In this document: one piece after another, positions 16,617 through 25,153 of the stretch
Position numbering within the stretch: position 1 is the first letter of the stretch
Layout: every line of letters starts with the position of its first letter
Assembly: GCA_910584055.1 (NCBI GenBank)
Contig: CAJTZS010000012.1
Span: forward strand, 31,150 to 95,149
Origin: an uncultured Muribaculaceae bacterium
Lineage (GTDB): Bacteria; Bacteroidota; Bacteroidia; Bacteroidales; Muribaculaceae
Reading direction: 5' to 3'
DNA length: 64,000 bases
Position numbers and translations under genes: made by a program
The notes under the pieces: model-generated
The model's input: only the letters and a program-made list of their open reading frames with translations
What the model was told of the DNA's origin: nothing
Database searches by the model: none

Positions 16617-19600
16617 TATCTTATGATGGTTAGATTGTTGTTCTTATGAAGTTGATGCGTATCGACTATAATTCTTGTAGGAGCGCCTTCAAAACCTCCT
16701 TGGAGTATTCCGATTACTACCATATCTGATTTTCTCATTACCGGACCTCCGGAGCAGCCGTTAATAGCCGCAATGTCAGATAGAATCGCATCAAATCTGT
16801 TTTGGGGAGTGACTTGCTTCTGTTCGTCATAACCACTTATCTTCCCTTCATATACTTGGAAATTATCTGATACGCTCAAACCTTTGACAAATCCACAATG
16901 GATTATCGGTTCTAACAAGGCTGGTTGTTCATTCGCTCGATGGTCTATGGCAAAATATTTTGACTCAGTTGGAAGCAACTCAACTTGTAGAATGGCGAGA
17001 TCGGCCACAGAATCAGTCCAGACCACTTTGGCTGGAGTTGTAAAACCTCCCCGTTCCATTATAAATTTAAAATCATTCTCCCCTTGTACTACATGATATG
17101 CAGTCAATATTAACTTACTCGTAACCGAGATGACAAAGGCTGTTCCAACGCCTGATTTGCTGAATAACAACCCTACAGATTTGCTAAAGTGAGATGGATC
17201 TGCCACCTTGCAATCATCATTGTCAAGAGACACATCAAGAACGAAAGAATAATTATCCGTTGAATCATAATTATCAGACGTTGTATCAGATTGATTCTGT
17301 ATCTGTAGATTCTCGTTCCCCTCCCTATAGTTGGGGAAGTCGATTGGCCGTAAGGTCAAATCGGTGACATTTTCTTCAAATTCTCGGATATCGTAGTTGT
17401 TGGAGACGATAGAAAATAATTGATTGGCCTTTCGGGCATTGCTGAATTCCGTCCCCAACACGCGTCGTTCCTCATCAAAGTAATTATCTGCAAGATTGCT
17501 GCAAATGGCTTCATCCGCAATTTCCAACCCTTTCTGAGATGCCAACGTTGTAAATATGGACCATAATTCTTCATTAGAATAATCCTCAAAAAACCAATGG
17601 TTTTCAAAGCGGCTACGCAATCCTCGGTTTGTGGCGAGCATTTGATTCATTTCCTGAGTGTAACCGGCCAATATAACCGCTTGATTCCCCATAAAACGGG
17701 TATCTGTAAGACAATTTGTGATTTCGTCTATAGCTTCCGAACCGTACTGAGTCAAACCATAAGCCTCATCTATGAATATAACTTTCCCGGCATTGTCATT
17801 GAATAGTTGCTTGATTGCTTTAGGAGTATCACCCACGCCGCTCTTTATTATATCTCCCTTTTGCACTACAACTGCCTTGTCGCTATTGTCAATCAAGCCG
17901 GCTCGATACAGTATTCTGGCCATAAGATTGGCTACTGTGGTCTTGCCGGTTCCTGGGGCACCAGTAAATACAAAATTGAGATTTTTCTTTTCAATTGCCG
18001 CATTCGGATTTCTGAGAGCCCTTCTTCTCTGCCCCATGGCTGATTTTATCAGTGTCCTCAGATTATGCTTAACACCGTTGAGACCCACAAGATTGTCTAT
18101 TTCTTTTAGAATGTCATCAACTGATTCAGCAGGAGAAATAATTCTCATGAAATTCTCGGGAATATCCGATACATCCAATCCTCCTTTGGATTTATTCCTC
18201 CGGTGTTGACTTATGATTGCTGATGCCAGTTTTTCCATTTCGCCAGCATTGCCCCAACGCACATTTCTATGGGAGTATTGATAGTTTATGATGTTTCGTA
18301 TGTTTACAAGAAATTCTTCGGTTCGTTCGTAGTCTTTAATTTGACGCAAGAATATAGAATAAAGGGCATCGGGGTTGTAGTCTTCAAACTGTATAAACGA
18401 TTCCTTACCATTGAATCGCCTCATAAATCCTTGATTACCATTTTTGATGAGATTCTCCATTTCATCCTTATATCCTCCAAGAATGACCAATGAATCGGAT
18501 GAATTTTCCATGAATTGGATCAAGACCTCGATTGCTTCCTTGCCGTAATCAGCATGATCCCCATGATTAGAACCACTCATCAGTCCATAGGCTTCGTCAA
18601 TGAACAGTACGCCACCCCTGGCACGGTCGCATAAAGCTTGAGTCTTAATACGTGTCTGACCAATATACTCTCCCTCCAAGTCTCCAACTGTAGCCTCTAT
18701 TAGATGACCTCGTTCAAGTAATCCCTCCTCCCTTAAAATGTCTGAAAGTAATCTTGCAACAGTTGTTTTGCCTGTTCCCGGATTGCCACTGAAAACCAAG
18801 TGTGGACGAAAACGGGGTCCGGAGTTACCATTTTTGCTTTCTCTTAAAGCTTCTATGAAATGTTCCAATTGAGCAATAACTGATTCCATGCCACTCATCG
18901 AACGAAGTCGATCAATAGCCTTATCGTTATTGAATTTTTCAATCATATTGTACAGCGAATTAATAGGCAACTTAACATAGTGAGACATCTGTTCGACATA
19001 TGGATTAGCCATTCTTTTCTTGGTATCGAATTGACTGACCTCTTGGCTCAATCTGATTGACGCACCTTCTATGCCGCAAGAAAAATCAAAAATTGGGAAT
19101 GATTCCTTTAAACGTCTTCTATTAAGCATATTTCTGAACTCATGCGCATCTGGCCCGGGAATTTCATAAAGGTCAAAGGAAGGATTTGCTGAACCCTCTT
19201 CGCTACCTCCACTATTAGCATCTAAAAATTTATTTCTGAAATGTTTATTAGTGAAATATGTATCGTGTCCGTCGGTGAAAATTTGTCCACTTGAAGCACA
19301 ATTGTAAAGAATTATTATTCTTGCCTGAATGCCTCTGCTGGCAAATGTGATACGGAGAGTTTCAAACATTGAATCTATATAATTTGTTTGTTCCTCGCTA
19401 TATCTATCGCTTGAACCAGTTGCAAATATAAAAGCCGTTTTTTTCTCAGGGTTGCTTCCTATATAGTTCGTTACCACCAAAAATGGATCAACAGTATCAG
19501 CTATTCTATAGAATGTGTGCTGATTCTTATCCTCTGTTTGAATCTGGTCATATTCTGGTTCTTCTTTGTTGCTTTCCTTAATAGAAGATGCGGAATTTGC

Positions 19601-19939
19601 CATTGTCCTCCGCCTGTTCCCGAAAGGGCTGCGGATATTAGCTACATATCGATTAGTTGACTGGGTGGTAGAAGTAGTGTTTTCGGATGTCTTTCTGGGA
19701 GTAAGATTGTATAAAGTGGCTAAGTCATTTTTTCGGAAACTGAAAAAATTTCTTCTTGGGTCTTGGCTATAAAAGACCACTGTATAACCTTGTTCATGCA
19801 ACGAACAATATAGGGCTTCAAATACACCTTGGCATCTGAGGTCTTCGTCAATGAATACATCCTCCATTGCCTTGCCATAGATACCGGAGAAAAGATGCTT
19901 CTCTTCTATCTTGAAATTCTCAATTCGGTTGATGGCCAT
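16616..19939 (-). CDS. Tandem AAA+ (CbbX/SpoVK-like) - trypsin-like protease fusion
   Basis: A 1107-residue protein. Residues 1-300 form an N-terminal region I cannot place. Two AAA+ domains of the CbbX/SpoVK type follow: Walker A 'GNPGTGKTTVARL' near 383 with Walker B 'GVLFIDEAYGLM', and 'GAPGTGKTTVANL' near 660 with 'KVIFIDEAYGLT'. Residues of about 920-1107 are a trypsin/HtrA-like protease with His in 'TAYHVVQG' (~948), Asp in 'DSVADLAIL' (~978) and Ser in 'NGCSGGPV' (~1061). All key residues are intact. It is likely an ATP-driven remodeller with its own peptidase, possibly controlled by phosphorylation from the adjacent kinase. The fusion itself is rare in my knowledge. Confidence 0.88.
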   Translation of the reverse strand: MAINRIENFKIEEKHLFSGIYGKAMEDVFIDEDLRCQGVFEALYCSLHEQGYTVVFYSQDPRRNFFSFRKNDLATLYNLTPRKTSENTTSTTQSTNRYVANIRSPFGNRRRTMANSASSIKESNKEEPEYDQIQTEDKNQHTFYRIADTVDPFLVVTNYIGSNPEKKTAFIFATGSSDRYSEEQTNYIDSMFETLRITFASRGIQARIIILYNCASSGQIFTDGHDTYFTNKHFRNKFLDANSGGSEEGSANPSFDLYEIPGPDAHEFRNMLNRRRLKESFPIFDFSCGIEGASIRLSQEVSQFDTKKRMANPYVEQMSHYVKLPINSLYNMIEKFNNDKAIDRLRSMSGMESVIAQLEHFIEALRESKNGNSGPRFRPHLVFSGNPGTGKTTVARLLSDILREEGLLERGHLIEATVGDLEGEYIGQTRIKTQALCDRARGGVLFIDEAYGLMSGSNHGDHADYGKEAIEVLIQFMENSSDSLVILGGYKDEMENLIKNGNQGFMRRFNGKESFIQFEDYNPDALYSIFLRQIKDYERTEEFLVNIRNIINYQYSHRNVRWGNAGEMEKLASAIISQHRRNKSKGGLDVSDIPENFMRIISPAESVDDILKEIDNLVGLNGVKHNLRTLIKSAMGQRRRALRNPNAAIEKKNLNFVFTGAPGTGKTTVANLMARILYRAGLIDNSDKAVVVQKGDIIKSGVGDTPKAIKQLFNDNAGKVIFIDEAYGLTQYGSEAIDEITNCLTDTRFMGNQAVILAGYTQEMNQMLATNRGLRSRFENHWFFEDYSNEELWSIFTTLASQKGLEIADEAICSNLADNYFDEERRVLGTEFSNARKANQLFSIVSNNYDIREFEENVTDLTLRPIDFPNYREGNENLQIQNQSDTTSDNYDSTDNYSFVLDVSLDNDDCKVADPSHFSKSVGLLFSKSGVGTAFVISVTSKLILTAYHVVQGENDFKFIMERGGFTTPAKVVWTDSVADLAILQVELLPTESKYFAIDHRANEQPALLEPIIHCGFVKGLSVSDNFQVYEGKISGYDEQKQVTPQNRFDAILSDIAAINGCSGGPVMRKSDMVVIGILQGGFEGAPTRIIVDTHQLHKNNNLTIIR

Positions 19940-19941
19940 AA

Positions 19942-21522
19942 TTAATGTCCTCTCATTTTACGTCGGATATTTTGAGCAGCCCCTTTCTTTGCAAGTCGAG
20001 ATGAGGATGAGATTTCAGCTAACATAACATCTCCGCCATCACCTTTGGGTGCCTTTATATCCCCAAGTTTATGTCCGCTCTTTTCAATTTGGCTTTTCAG
20101 CGTCTGTAGTGAACGTATGAATTCATTGGATGTTATAGAACGATTGTCAACACGGTGAAACGCAATATCATTGTCAATTTCGTCTCCAGACGGGGTGACA
20201 CGTATCACTATTCGTTCGCCATTCATGCTGCGGAGGTAGGCATATACACCCTCACGCCAATCATTGTCAATCTCACCTCCCTCATATCCAATTTCATCCA
20301 TTCCTTCGGGATCCCTCTCTATCTGCCATCCCTGAGACTGAAGTGCCGTGATAATATCTTCAGTGATTTCAACTCTGTTCTCACTCAAAATGGCTCTATG
20401 AGCGGCAACCCCGGCCATATCCGTGGCCATAACCTCACATTCTGAAATTTCGCTAATAATCTGGTTGATCCTATCTGTAGAAGGATGTGCTTCCAGTTCT
20501 TTTTTTAGAGTTTCAAGACGATTTGAAATCTGGGAATATTCCCCACGATTCCAAAAATCTACTTCGATTTTAATTATATCAGAATTGTCATTGGGATTTG
20601 AGACAGATATTTCTCTGTTGGAATTTACCTCTTCAAGCACTGTGTTAAGAGATTCCATGGCTTGAGATAAAATGGCATCATAAATGATTTTTGCTTTCAA
20701 CGCTTTCTCTTCAGCCCATTGTATGTTCATGATCGCTTCAACAGCTTGCGCAGCAGCCGTTGTGCTGTTAGGATTAGACAAGAGTCTTTCCATCCTGTCA
20801 TGAACTCGTGGTGCCTCTTCGGGGTTGAATCTGTCTATTGGTGTACGTTTGAATGCTTCTTCATAAATAGCCTTGGCCATATTAACAGCCTCATGTCTTC
20901 TTTCATCTTCATTACTGAGCCTTGATAAGATACCGTTGACCGTATCAGTCAAGGCGCCCAGGCGTTGCTCATGGGTGTTCAGTTGCCCTTGTTGTGCGTC
21001 AAGTTGTCGTTGTTGATCGTCGAATCTACGCGTTGTGTCTCTTGCCAATTCTGTAATTCTTCGTTGAACAGATTCATATCTACTTTTGGAAAGGGCATTC
21101 ACGGCATCAATCCGAGCATTAGTCGCTTCGCTTTGCTGACGTGTGGTTTTTGCAAGAGTATTTATGTTGTTTTTCAATGCATTGAGACCGGATTGTGTTT
21201 CTCTTCGCAGCTTATCATTTTCAGAATCAATCAAATTCTCCAGTCGATTGGCTGTGTTTTGTAATCTTTGGCGTTGAGCCCTGTCAAGTTCTCGTATATT
21301 GGCATTCACTCCGCTTATTTCTTTATTCAGAACCGACTGCATTCTTCTACGCTCCTGCTCAACAAGTGATTGTGTACGTCGTTCTGCTTCTCTGACAGCC
21401 TGTGCCTGAGCATTGGCTATCTTTGTGGTCATCTCTCGGTTAGTCCGATTGAGCCTATTGTGTAAATCGTTAATAGCATCATCAGCCTGTCGAACTGATG
21501 AGATTTTATAGTATCTACTCAT
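19942..21522 (-). CDS. Large coiled-coil protein
   Basis: A 526-residue protein of unknown family. Residues of about 15-220 are almost continuous coiled coil, rich in Arg, Gln, Asn and Glu, with heptads like 'EISGVNANIRELDRAQRQ'. Residues of about 225-380 are helical, and residues 380-480 form a possible alpha/beta domain (WREGVYAYLRSMNGERIVIRV). The C-terminus is basic (RRKMRGH). It is cytoplasmic, with no signal or membrane segment. It directly precedes the AAA-protease gene with 2 bases between, suggesting a stoichiometric partner or scaffold. I cannot assign a function. Confidence 0.75.
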   Translation of the reverse strand: MSRYYKISSVRQADDAINDLHNRLNRTNREMTTKIANAQAQAVREAERRTQSLVEQERRRMQSVLNKEISGVNANIRELDRAQRQRLQNTANRLENLIDSENDKLRRETQSGLNALKNNINTLAKTTRQQSEATNARIDAVNALSKSRYESVQRRITELARDTTRRFDDQQRQLDAQQGQLNTHEQRLGALTDTVNGILSRLSNEDERRHEAVNMAKAIYEEAFKRTPIDRFNPEEAPRVHDRMERLLSNPNSTTAAAQAVEAIMNIQWAEEKALKAKIIYDAILSQAMESLNTVLEEVNSNREISVSNPNDNSDIIKIEVDFWNRGEYSQISNRLETLKKELEAHPSTDRINQIISEISECEVMATDMAGVAAHRAILSENRVEITEDIITALQSQGWQIERDPEGMDEIGYEGGEIDNDWREGVYAYLRSMNGERIVIRVTPSGDEIDNDIAFHRVDNRSITSNEFIRSLQTLKSQIEKSGHKLGDIKAPKGDGGDVMLAEISSSSRLAKKGAAQNIRRKMRGH

Positions 21523-21533
21523 GTTGCCAGAAT

Positions 21534-22106
21534 TTAATTTTTAGTGTGGACTGTTTTTTGCAAGGGAATGCCAACGGCTTCTATCCCTACGTTTGTAAAA
21601 GATATTTCGATTTCACGCTTTCCATGTTCCAACTCATTTTGAATGTCTGCAAATTTACCGGATATGAAGTGTATTCTTTGATTTGAGGAGCCTCTTAAAC
21701 CAACTCCGTCATTCATAGATTCAATATATGGTCCATCAATAAGTATATCCGTATGATTCAATACATTCAAAGCATCTTTACTGAGGAGATTCTCTTTCAG
21801 AAAGCCCGTGAAAACTAAAACATTCATCTCAGGTCGATATTGATGAACAATGTTCAGAAGTTTGCTTAATCCTGCCGCCTGCAGAAATGGCTCACCACCG
21901 CTTATTGTAAGTCCGTCACAACTTGAATTTATAATGTCATTGGCAATTGAATCAATAGAATATAGTTTTTCGGCCTTTACGGTTCGAGCTTCAGGCGTAA
22001 TGCAGCCCTTACAATTAAATGGACATCCTTGTACCCAAATTATATATCTCAATCCGGGACCTAAAGATCGACTTCCCCGGCGTTCGATAGCATGTACATT
22101 TAACAT
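21534..22106 (-). CDS. Radical SAM activating enzyme, NrdG/PflA-like
   Basis: A 190-residue minimal radical SAM protein. 'WVQGCPFNCKGC' carries the Cys-x3-Cys-x2-Cys cluster, followed by 'GLTISGGEPFLQ' and 'LVFTGFLKENLL'. Size and motifs match activases that make a glycyl radical on a partner enzyme, as NrdG does for anaerobic ribonucleotide reductase. No glycyl radical enzyme is coded in the window, so either the partner lies elsewhere or this enzyme modifies an operon protein. It sits 11 bases upstream of the coiled-coil gene, inside the signalling block. Confidence 0.85.
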   Translation of the reverse strand: MLNVHAIERRGSRSLGPGLRYIIWVQGCPFNCKGCITPEARTVKAEKLYSIDSIANDIINSSCDGLTISGGEPFLQAAGLSKLLNIVHQYRPEMNVLVFTGFLKENLLSKDALNVLNHTDILIDGPYIESMNDGVGLRGSSNQRIHFISGKFADIQNELEHGKREIEISFTNVGIEAVGIPLQKTVHTKN

Positions 22107-22112
22107 GGAACC

Positions 22113-22520
22113 TTATAGCTTTGAAACTGGAAGAGTGTCACGTTCTTCAATCTTAATCTTAAGTAAATCGTCAAATTGAGAAAGAAGGCATCTTATCTTA
22201 TGCTCCAGTTCTGGGTACGTTGTTTGTGCATCCTCTATTACACGTACTATTCTGGCATTTTCATCAATATGCTGCTTAAAAATTGATATTTTGTCTCGAT
22301 ATGAATCTTGAATCAGCTTAAACTGCTGTCGCAGATCTTCGGGAAAACTTTCACAATTGATTGTCTCAAACTTTTCCATGCCATTGACTATAATCATGGA
22401 AAGCATGACGGCCAGTTTTGCATCATAATAACCAATTGGCAATTCTTGAATTTGAGAATTGACATCTGATTCTATGTCTTTTAATTTTGAATTCTTAAAT
22501 AATTCAATGAGTGTCGCCAT
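22113..22520 (-). CDS. Small helical protein, unknown
   Basis: A 135-residue, mostly alpha-helical protein without cysteine motifs, signal peptide or membrane segment. Helical stretches include 'MLSMIIVNGMEKFETIN' and the C-terminal heptad-like 'IRCLLSQFDDLLKIKIEER'. Flanked by 3-6 base gaps from the PIN-domain gene and the activase gene, it clearly belongs to the operon. It could be a small partner or antitoxin-like inhibitor of the PIN protein upstream; this is guesswork from position only. Confidence 0.7.
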   Translation of the reverse strand: MATLIELFKNSKLKDIESDVNSQIQELPIGYYDAKLAVMLSMIIVNGMEKFETINCESFPEDLRQQFKLIQDSYRDKISIFKQHIDENARIVRVIEDAQTTYPELEHKIRCLLSQFDDLLKIKIEERDTLPVSKL

Positions 22521-22523
22521 TTT

Positions 22524-24284
22524 TTATTTATTTTCAAGATGTTTTAATCGCAAAATCAACTTTCCTCTTAAAAGATAAAGGGAGTATAAATCACGAGAAA
22601 GAATGCATGGAGGAAAAACACGCCTGTTTTCAGGTGGTGTATGCTTCTCCAATTGTTGCAGTGCATTAACCCACCTTATTTTTGCATCTGCATCGTTGGT
22701 GATAATAGAGAAACTTATTCCATCTTTATACAGCTTCAAAACCCTTTCTCCTATTACGGGATCAGCATAGGGATTATAATTAGTATTCCAGTCTAAATCA
22801 ACAATCTCTAATAGACGCATCTCCTGACATGATGAGAGATAAGTCTTGGCTTGTTTAGCGGCTGCCTTATTGTTGTTTGCTAATTTGACAATCTCATCAA
22901 AGACCTCTCGATGTAATTCATAAACATTCTGCCCTTTAATCATAAACTTTCTCACGAAATTGAGCATATTGTCATAGAGCATTTTTCCTCGTCGAGATGA
23001 ATCTTCTGTAATCCAGACATTTGTATCAGTGACTATTCTTTCAACTTTGGCAATCCTTCTAAAAACATTTTCCACAGTTTCAAGCATCGCTCTCAACTTA
23101 TCTGCATTTGTCGCTTGTGAAATGTGCGATTCCATTAGACCAATCTTTATCGTCTCTTCCATAAAAATAATCTCTTTATGGGTATTAAAAAGATTTTCAG
23201 ATTGGTGCAATGGAGAGGTCGCCTTTGACGATGTTATATTTTCTGAGATTTTTGTAGATGAACCTCCTTTAGAACCATTTAGCTGGTGCTTGTTTTTATC
23301 GGTTGAGCTTTTATATCCTTTTTCCTCTTTAGAAGTGAGAACTTTATTTTCATCTGATTCGGGATCTTTTTCCTTGGATAATATTGAAATATTTTCCGGA
23401 TAATTCTCAGATTGATTCAAGCTCACTATGCCTGGCCCACCAATTAATAGATTATGACTGTGCTTGTTTAATGGAGAATAAACTGAAATGAAAATATTGC
23501 CATAGCAATCTATATATGGAGTTAGCCTTATCAATCTACAATGGTATCCCGCAATTTCCACAACTGATCTATCTATATTACTAAGAGAGCCTAATAGATT
23601 TTTCCAAGTTATGTTTTGATAAAAAATCGAAGAAAGTGTTGAATCATCCAATGGTACATATATGTTTTCCTTGTTCAATATGAGTCCCCAGATTGTATTC
23701 ATTGGGAAATTGACCCCAATAGTTTGAGTCAAAATTGATTTGTTTAGCTGAATACGACCATTGATTGAAACATCCTCGCTTGGGGCGGAAATGGTTATGC
23801 ACTTTTTCGCAATCGTTTGTAAGATATATTCTACAATAGGTCCATTGTATTCATTTTCACATATTAGAATCGTGTCTAAACAACAAATGCCCAAACTTGT
23901 AAATAGAGAGTTCAATTCATATAAAATGGAATTTAGATTCAAATACTTGGAAAAATAATCGTCGTATAGCCAAGTACTTTCCGAAATATTATAGGAAAAT
24001 AGAGACTCCCTTTCCTTTTTAATCTTTATATCAGCATTCAAAAGAGTAGAAAGAGAATGTGGCGTGTCTTCACCAATTCTATCTATCGTCACCCTCTTGG
24101 GACTAGATTCAAGTTTTACGGAAGCCTCATATATGACCAAATAATCCTTTTTAATATAAAGCAGCTTGATGGAGCCCGTCAAATCGTATCGATCAACAGA
24201 TGATACTAACTGCTTTTCAACAGGAGACACAACACTTGAGTCGTTTAATCTGTCGTGTACGTATTTAAAAAAATCTGTATTCAT
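22524..24284 (-). CDS. Protein with C-terminal PIN-type nuclease domain
   Basis: A 586-residue protein. The N-terminal ~290 residues form an unrecognised domain, followed by a polar linker (about 300-370, Ser/Lys-rich). The C-terminal ~170 residues read as a PIN domain: 'IVTDTNVWITE' (Asp420), a glutamate in 'HREVFDEIVKL' (~460), 'YADPVIGERVL' (Asp508) and 'SIITNDADAKI' (Asp531). These are the acidic residues expected of a metal-dependent RNase. It is the first structural gene after the antiterminator. A nuclease beside a kinase/phosphatase pair could be the regulated effector. The PIN call rests on motif spacing, not on a search. Confidence 0.75.
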   Translation of the reverse strand: MNTDFFKYVHDRLNDSSVVSPVEKQLVSSVDRYDLTGSIKLLYIKKDYLVIYEASVKLESSPKRVTIDRIGEDTPHSLSTLLNADIKIKKERESLFSYNISESTWLYDDYFSKYLNLNSILYELNSLFTSLGICCLDTILICENEYNGPIVEYILQTIAKKCITISAPSEDVSINGRIQLNKSILTQTIGVNFPMNTIWGLILNKENIYVPLDDSTLSSIFYQNITWKNLLGSLSNIDRSVVEIAGYHCRLIRLTPYIDCYGNIFISVYSPLNKHSHNLLIGGPGIVSLNQSENYPENISILSKEKDPESDENKVLTSKEEKGYKSSTDKNKHQLNGSKGGSSTKISENITSSKATSPLHQSENLFNTHKEIIFMEETIKIGLMESHISQATNADKLRAMLETVENVFRRIAKVERIVTDTNVWITEDSSRRGKMLYDNMLNFVRKFMIKGQNVYELHREVFDEIVKLANNNKAAAKQAKTYLSSCQEMRLLEIVDLDWNTNYNPYADPVIGERVLKLYKDGISFSIITNDADAKIRWVNALQQLEKHTPPENRRVFPPCILSRDLYSLYLLRGKLILRLKHLENK

Positions 24285-24296
24285 AGATATGACAGA

Positions 24297-24866
24297 CTAC
24301 TTTATTATTTCTAAGTTTACCTTTTCGATTTTTAGTTTAGCACCTCCCAACAGCGGAAGATGCACTATAAGTTCTGCCAAATCATCTCCTGCTTCAAGAA
24401 CCTTACCAGTTAATCCCATCAAATTACCTCTCACAACACGAACCGTATCGTCAACTTTGAAAATTGAAGGATCATACTCAACTGGAGTGTCACTTTGCCC
24501 AAGTATGAACTTTAGTTTAGATATTTCATCATCGGATATAACCGCAGGGAAATTCGATCCAGGTGAAGATAAAATTTTAATGACATTGGGGATTTTTGTG
24601 ATTTCACTTAACTGTATCGAACTGTTTTCAACAAAAACAATCATAGGAATTATGATCACATCTATTTTTTTAATTCGATCGCTCCATTTCCTCAATTGTT
24701 TCTGAATGGGGAGGTATATTTCAACTCCCTTTTTGACCAAGGAACCGGCAACTTTTTTCTCACTTCGAGGTCGACAATATATTGCAATCCAACTTCTTGA
24801 ACGCGCTTCGCGGTCGTCAGTCCCATTGACTGCCGAAACTTTCAGGTTTTGTTCGCTATTGTTCAT
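24297..24866 (-). CDS. UpxY-like NusG-family antiterminator
   Basis: A 189-residue NusG paralogue. The NGN domain begins at 'SWIAIYCRPRSEKKVAGSL' and continues with 'WSDRIKKIDVIIIP', and a KOW-like end follows ('VDDTVRVVRGNLMGLTGKV'). In Bacteroides such proteins head long capsule operons and let RNA polymerase read through them. I use the ATG at 24866; an upstream ATG at 24983 would put the start inside the invertible segment and adds 39 residues outside the NGN domain. The gene lies 31 bases from the left inverted repeat and 12 bases before the PIN gene. It probably enables transcription of the whole ~25-kb operon. Confidence 0.88.
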   Translation of the reverse strand: MNNSEQNLKVSAVNGTDDREARSRSWIAIYCRPRSEKKVAGSLVKKGVEIYLPIQKQLRKWSDRIKKIDVIIIPMIVFVENSSIQLSEITKIPNVIKILSSPGSNFPAVISDDEISKLKFILGQSDTPVEYDPSIFKVDDTVRVVRGNLMGLTGKVLEAGDDLAELIVHLPLLGGAKLKIEKVNLEIIK

Positions 24867-24896
24867 GTCGGGATAATGACGGTTCGCTGAATAGGC

Positions 24897-25099
24897 ATCT
24901 CTAAACAAGAGATTTGGATAGGAGTTATATGTCTGAAAAATAGGCTCTGATGTTGTAAAATTGGATCGATTAGCCAAACACAAGGCCTTGGATGAGTTAA
25001 AAATTAGCCAAAAATTTGATTTTATTTCCTAAAAACATCCCTCATTTGCCAAAAAATAACTATCTTTGCAATTTGAATAAGTATCTCTTGTTTAGAGAT
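24897..25099. promoter_or_regulatory. Invertible promoter segment with 17-bp inverted repeats
   Basis: ATCTCTAAACAAGAGAT at 24897-24913 is the exact reverse complement of 25083-25099. Each copy is itself two 6-bp arms (ATCTCT/AGAGAT) around a 5-base core, the form of a tyrosine recombinase crossover site. The 169 bases between are A+T-rich and hold one perfect -7 box, on the plus strand. Inversion about the repeats would turn that box toward the UpxY gene. The adjacent tyrosine recombinase is the obvious candidate invertase. Confidence 0.85.
25061..25068 (+). promoter_or_regulatory. Bacteroides -7 box inside the invertible segment
   Basis: TATCTTTG fits TAnnTTTG exactly. It points right, away from the operon and into the 3' end of the recombinase gene. 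A TTTG at 25045 is too close (12 bases) to be the -33 element, and none is well placed, so strength is uncertain. No equally good box on the minus strand was found in the segment. After inversion the box would lie at about 24928-24935 on the minus strand, about 60 bases from the UpxY start. Confidence 0.65.
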
Positions 25100-25122
25100 T
25101 GTGATGAACGCCAAACAATAAA

Positions 25123-25148
25123 ACCCCGAACCATGATGGAAACGGGGT
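25123..25148. terminator. Hairpin between invertible segment and recombinase
   Basis: ACCCCG (25123-25128) pairs with CGGGGT (25143-25148) around a 14-base loop, with a short T-rich stretch on the right. It lies 5 bases past the recombinase stop and could end both the recombinase transcript and transcripts from the promoter in its OFF orientation. Confidence 0.45.
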
Positions 25149-25153
25149 CATTT

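Noticed and set aside
24867..24983. Longer start for the UpxY-like gene
   Set aside because: The added 39 residues would span the inverted repeat and change with inversion; the NGN domain begins after the ATG at 24866.
25045..25048. TTTG as the -33 element of the invertible promoter
   Set aside because: Only 12 bases separate it from the -7 box; the usual spacing is about 20.
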